Shown one piece after another: positions 61,301-64,000 of a DNA stretch of 64,000 nt; the first letter of the stretch is position 1; each line of letters starts with the position of its first letter. This DNA comes from JBLIRR01 sp049472395 (GTDB lineage: Bacteria > SZUA-182 > DTGQ01 > JBLIRR01). The notes beneath the pieces were generated by a model. That model was not told the origin of the DNA and searched no databases. It was given only the letters and a program-made list of their open reading frames with translations. The stretch covers positions 1-64,000 of the forward strand of contig JBLIRR010000008.1 in NCBI GenBank assembly GCA_049472395.1. Reading direction: 5' to 3'. Both the position numbers and the translations under genes were made by a program.

Positions 61301-62775
61301 CCGTGCTCCTTGAAACTGAAGAGGAAGTTGGCGTAGTAGATATGTATATTGATCTTAGAGGCGACGCAGGAACTCAGGAGGATGTGGGCGAATTTACCGA
61401 TATGGCCGGAAATCCCTTTGATCCTGGCATCAGATTATATCTCAAGAAAGGTGAGCTTACCGATCCATGGAGCGTACCCACAGCTCATAAGAAATCTATC
61501 GTACCTACCATGAAATCCATGAGAATATACGGAAAGGTTGTTGAAGATCCGAATGATACAGAGGTGGCTGGTGAAGTGTATGCATTCCATCGTGATGAGC
61601 TCTTCTTGATTGAAGAAAATGATATGGGCGATCCGAACAAGGCAGTGTTCAATATCGATCCGAACAGAGCGTTTGGTGGTACGGCAATTCAAGACGGAGG
61701 GTTGTACTATATCAAGGCGTATGGCAAAGAGTCAGTAAGCGGAACCGCGCAAAAGGGATTTGAATTTGGCGATGCAGTGATACTTGTGGTATTAAACTAT
61801 AATGGGAGTACTGATTCTGCTGATTGGACATATGAGATTGCAACCACAGCCTGCTTAGGGAATGGTGATTACTCAGTTTCATTCGATGGCGGTCCGACAA
61901 AGCTTCCTGTTGAGCATGATATCGATCTTGGTCAGAGAGAGGTAATTAATCTGCGAACCGGATGGAATCTTATCTCAACATCCATTAGTGGTGCGTATGT
62001 CAACAGAAGTCTTTGCACATTGAGCGGTCTTAATGCTGATGATTTTGCTGAGTATATGTATGGACCGGATGATCCTCTTGCTGGTGAAGGCTCATTGCCG
62101 GCAGTTGATGAGATGTATGAAATGAAGGATATTTCTGATGTGCTCTTCACACTGTCCCATTCATACTTTACCGGTAACTTGTTCTATGATCCTGCGACAA
62201 ACGCGATTTTCCCTGTTGAAGATGAGTTGGCTGACAGATTCAATAAAACACCGGTGTTCTGCACTGGCCGTGGATATTATATCTATATTGAAGATGTCAA
62301 TGCGCCAAGCGGTTATGATCATGATTGGAAGATCGTTCTCTTTGGTGAGAAGGTACCTGCGCCGGAGTATAAACTCAGAGTGGCAGGCAATACTGACCTG
62401 ATCGGACAGTGGGGCAATCTGGCATACTATACCTATGATGGAGATACCGAGTTAGGGTATGTTGAAGGTGAGCTTCCTTCTACCTATGCAGAGAATGTAT
62501 TCATCGATGATATCGCTGGTATTGGTGATGATATTGCGATAAATGTGTGTGATATAGACGGCGATGCGGTTGACATGCAAGTGGTAAGCACATTCTGGAA
62601 CTTCGACTCTGACCCGGTGGTGAATTATCCTGCAAGCTGGTATGCAGGCATGCCTGAGTTCAACGATCTTAAGATGGTTGTACCAGGCTCTGGTTATTGG
62701 ATACTTATTGACGCTGATGCGACTGATGGACCTTTCTTTGTGAGCTATATGCCCAAACCAGAGGAAGAAGATTAA
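58384..62775 (+). CDS. Large acidic secreted surface protein, S-layer-like candidate
   Basis: 1,463 residues with a signal peptide ending PAAAADF. The mature protein is very rich in Asp and Glu, poor in Cys, and built from repeated Ig-like units that begin G-P-x-L-x-S-A (GVGPRLLSAYVKYSKRSELTLKFSEDLD; VGPYLKSAAFSYNAE) and contain phrases like TLTLAFSEKVEVP and VRLEFSEAMDPNIW, as in SbsA/Big-type or SwmB-like domains. The last 270 residues have a different module with GWNLISTSISG, GYYIYIED and GSGYWILIDAD. Base composition is more GC-rich than its neighbours, suggesting high expression. It probably coats the cell and binds calcium; a long leader precedes it and a strong terminator follows. Confidence 0.75.
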   Translation: MKLKSLLIIFLIVGCFMAVTAVRPAAAADFTAEVSISSEFNESTKTMRSTTDGTAPPLKADDDIYYEGKAAVSKVNKKLHINVSGYGRRMQYGDVLVDFYEGTGLPDEDLVLHIQYTVSLSNASRTGCDVVLPQIVDQEDWLDWIKVTVRNGDGEDPVYTWLKYVPKTAPSTVTFTPDPTGLWNDKDLVFHNSLYLTAQDANGVYLWLVDSDGEMIAQSPQLSDEATLLVDIEESMDPNFSIRYTDAGSFGDTNAPDWDGRFNALEVKHAEYLSAITGELNALTNYDEATGEYTILVPYYEDIGTIGEMETYLAGAEVYYDGNQVDVDGADADGDKPAYDPEDENTWITVTLNAADMPNAGKKAEKWTNSNSKLVILFDDTVNVHVAGADDGVGPRLLSAYVKYSKRSELTLKFSEDLDDDAISTADTKPDIYISNVGVYIRSVAVNPDDASELVLTMNKDVPEATLVNIAGTAGTPAESIMDLNGNPAYALTGNVQVAVERIIEDVNVIGVSRAASTTTIEIVFDKDMDGDDVKDPNSYLIELVPGLEEDKDVDGAAAIVSPVVYTVGTKTATITLDGVIESTAAADLPTVSIVKDIYGGTPEAPLRDSDKAARVPEDKVGPYLKSAAFSYNAENGDSREDCIEQEKVTLTLAFSEKVEVPRLMDDDTFGAVGWNKACLDDRTNSAGVQVEYGVWEVVLTLDKDEATGVNLPYGMTAAFSEDPNIYILSGAEDDIEDDEGNEASDAQYQVHITDATDLWVVEAKTIDAHTTGDAKGVVDQIEVTFGKNININPNKFDHVDKVVSINGDPNIVEDVTESSAYQILIELYEEIDGVYRKVDTAWTPEVSFDLDEDEGIIIEDSTDGERHIVAAFDITSTDGVAPILTNIVDSDEIYAYTKTKPEPGSGDPFTYMVRLEFSEAMDPNIWKEPDYAEYYFDDVTDPDPNVTVVTFLTPDSDPPGTSNMMCGGKKIAVLLETEEEVGVVDMYIDLRGDAGTQEDVGEFTDMAGNPFDPGIRLYLKKGELTDPWSVPTAHKKSIVPTMKSMRIYGKVVEDPNDTEVAGEVYAFHRDELFLIEENDMGDPNKAVFNIDPNRAFGGTAIQDGGLYYIKAYGKESVSGTAQKGFEFGDAVILVVLNYNGSTDSADWTYEIATTACLGNGDYSVSFDGGPTKLPVEHDIDLGQREVINLRTGWNLISTSISGAYVNRSLCTLSGLNADDFAEYMYGPDDPLAGEGSLPAVDEMYEMKDISDVLFTLSHSYFTGNLFYDPATNAIFPVEDELADRFNKTPVFCTGRGYYIYIEDVNAPSGYDHDWKIVLFGEKVPAPEYKLRVAGNTDLIGQWGNLAYYTYDGDTELGYVEGELPSTYAENVFIDDIAGIGDDIAINVCDIDGDAVDMQVVSTFWNFDSDPVVNYPASWYAGMPEFNDLKMVVPGSGYWILIDADATDGPFFVSYMPKPEEED

Positions 62776-62813
62776 TTGAGGTGGAATAAGTAGCTAGTGT
62801 ACTGAAAGTAAGA

Positions 62814-62848
62814 AAGATGGAACAGAAGCTGCGCTTCTGTTCCATCTT
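62814..62848 (+). terminator. Strong intrinsic terminator after the surface-protein gene
   Basis: AAGATGGAACAGAAGC (62814-62829) and GCTTCTGTTCCATCTT (62833-62848) form a perfect 16-bp stem with a TGC loop, followed by a T-rich tract. Confidence 0.9.
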
Positions 62849-62922
62849 CTTATATTTATTATTTATTTTTTATAGAATAGACTTTGACAACTAATTGAAT
62901 TTATTAATGATAAAGATACACA

Positions 62923-63936
62923 ATGACCAAGAGTACTCAAAAATTTAGTATTATTTGGATTATAATTATTCTTCTTTTAGTGAGTGCAGGAGGAGTCGTT
63001 TTATATAAAACAAACAATAAATATAAGACAGAAACCCTTCAGAATTTTCAAAATAAAAATAAGGATACTATCGTATCTGAACGGGAGACTAGTAATTTTA
63101 TACACTATAGGAAAGGAAAATCTGATTTAAAAAAAGAAGGTGATCTTGAGGCAAGTAATAAATCAGGAACAAATGAGGATAGTGGAGAGTACGGTTCTTT
63201 GAGCGAATATGACGATAGGCTCTATAATAAGCCTATAAGGGGAACCGACCAGAATATAGTTAAGCACAATAAGGAAGGTTACAAAGAAAGTGATGCCGAG
63301 AGTATGAATCAAGAGGCGGAGGAGGGTCATAAAAATAAAGATCAAAGCATAAAATTTACTCCAATGAAAAAAGATACGGGAAAAAATACAGAAGACACTA
63401 CTATTACCAATAAAAGGTTTATCGTGCAGACTGATAAAGGGAAGGGGAGTACTCAATTTACAGAATCAGGAACAAGCGGAGCGACTTCTACAACAATTAA
63501 TCCTTCTTATATTCCTAATGCCCAAACTGCAGATGAATCTCAAGTATCTCAAGATACCGGAGACGTGGAAGAGGAGAAAAAGGATACTATTGAATTCAAT
63601 CCCTTTAAAGTAGTAAAAGTTATGAGCAGAGAAGTCAACCTCCCCGAAGGGTCTGTGATTATTGCCCGGGCAAGTGAATCGAAGTATCAAATATCAAGAG
63701 ATGTGATTATTAAAGAATCTCAGTCAGGGCCCAATATCATGCCCATAATGCAGATTTCGCTTGATAATCCTGCAACAGAGGAATGTGAGGGATTGAAACA
63801 AAATGAAAAAGTTGAATTCTATTTGAAAGCGGAGGAATCGGAAGAGGAACAACTTTTATTTTCTGATGTGGAAATTGACTATACCTCTGCGACAGGATTG
63901 TTTGAAAAGCCTAAAGATATTAAATTATCTAAATAA
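62923..63936 (+). CDS. Membrane-anchored Lys/Glu/Ser-rich protein, unknown
   Basis: 337 residues. A single N-terminal membrane helix (FSIIWIIIILLLVSAGGVVLY) is followed by about 200 residues of low-complexity polar sequence (NKSGTNEDSGEYGSLSEYDD, HKNKDQSIKFTPMKKDTGKN) and a C-terminal 110-residue domain of probable beta structure (VMSREVNLPEGSVIIARASESKYQISRDVIIKE and KVEFYLKAEESEEEQLLFSDVEID). No family recognised. The layout suggests a spacer holding a domain away from the inner membrane. It probably forms a unit with the next gene, whose start is 27 bp downstream. Confidence 0.55.
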   Translation: MTKSTQKFSIIWIIIILLLVSAGGVVLYKTNNKYKTETLQNFQNKNKDTIVSERETSNFIHYRKGKSDLKKEGDLEASNKSGTNEDSGEYGSLSEYDDRLYNKPIRGTDQNIVKHNKEGYKESDAESMNQEAEEGHKNKDQSIKFTPMKKDTGKNTEDTTITNKRFIVQTDKGKGSTQFTESGTSGATSTTINPSYIPNAQTADESQVSQDTGDVEEEKKDTIEFNPFKVVKVMSREVNLPEGSVIIARASESKYQISRDVIIKESQSGPNIMPIMQISLDNPATEECEGLKQNEKVEFYLKAEESEEEQLLFSDVEIDYTSATGLFEKPKDIKLSK

Positions 63937-63963
63937 TAGTAATTAATTAATACGGAGGAATAG

Positions 63964-64000
63964 ATGATCATTAAAAAATACAGAATGTGGCTTATCCCAT
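63964..64000 (+). CDS. Start of a further gene, cut by the window edge
   Basis: ATG preceded by CGGAGGAATAG, a good ribosome site. Only the first twelve codons are visible, MIIKKYRMWLIP, which looks like the beginning of a signal peptide or membrane helix. Confidence 0.5.
   Translation, partial: MIIKKYRMWLIP

Overview
The window is 64 kb of AT-rich bacterial DNA that uses the standard bacterial code, with TGA read as stop. It most likely comes from an uncultured Gram-negative, two-membrane bacterium. Supporting genes are a GspN-like secretion protein, MltG, an O-antigen ligase-type membrane protein, lipid-synthesis genes and many signal-peptide proteins. I cannot name the phylum from sequence alone. 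The gene mix (bacterial glucan water dikinases, a plant/protist-type phosphofructokinase, huge acidic surface proteins with long leaders) would fit a Desulfobacterota, Planctomycetota or candidate-phylum genome. I see no rRNA, CRISPR array or prophage. One complete tRNA (Leu-CAG) and one 3' tRNA fragment are present.

Positions 1-14,400 look accessory and loosely packed. They hold a transposase fragment, an orphan tRNA 3' end, a complete IS630-family element with inverted ends and a probable -1 frameshift, a DUF3592 membrane protein, a PHP-ATPase (TrlF-type) that looks internally shortened, a DUF1460 amidase-like protein, a stand-alone LigD phosphoesterase domain, an orphan UPF0175 antitoxin-like protein, a TerB/DUF697 protein, a secreted GLYGG-repeat protein and a sigma-70 factor. 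Long spacers here carry hairpins and degenerate repeats.

Positions 14,400-31,200 mix regulation, carbon metabolism and lipid synthesis. They contain a substrate-binding-type sensor without a kinase next to an NtrC-type activator, a two-gene operon of a polyferredoxin-like membrane protein and a glucan water dikinase, a secreted subtilase, DUF72, a pyruvate kinase-phosphofructokinase operon with a clear promoter, a PlsC/MoeA/double CDP-alcohol phosphatidyltransferase operon, and HU.

Positions 31,200-45,400 are mostly housekeeping on the minus strand: mltG-hisG-histidine kinase-folK-panC-panD in overlapping order, then gspN-like, rpmB, rel/spoT, two low-complexity secreted proteins, scpA and an AzgA-type purine permease. 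A second, larger glucan water dikinase with two N-terminal CBM45-like domains follows (45,418-48,963). Positions 49,000-64,000 are on the plus strand: sppA with a two-domain M16-like protein whose zinc motifs are lost, tRNA-Leu (minus strand), a KamA-type radical SAM enzyme overlapping an O-antigen ligase/TPR protein, an 870-bp leader, a 1,463-residue acidic surface protein closed by a strong terminator, and two further envelope genes.

Three themes stand out. First, there are two different glucan phosphorylating dikinases together with glycolytic enzymes, suggesting phospho-controlled storage-glucan turnover. Second, there is a set of low-complexity secreted proteins, two of which share a C-terminal domain. 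Third, a dispersed family of intergenic palindromes shares the core GCAATTCTCATTTTG, and one copy is bounded by a 12-bp direct repeat.
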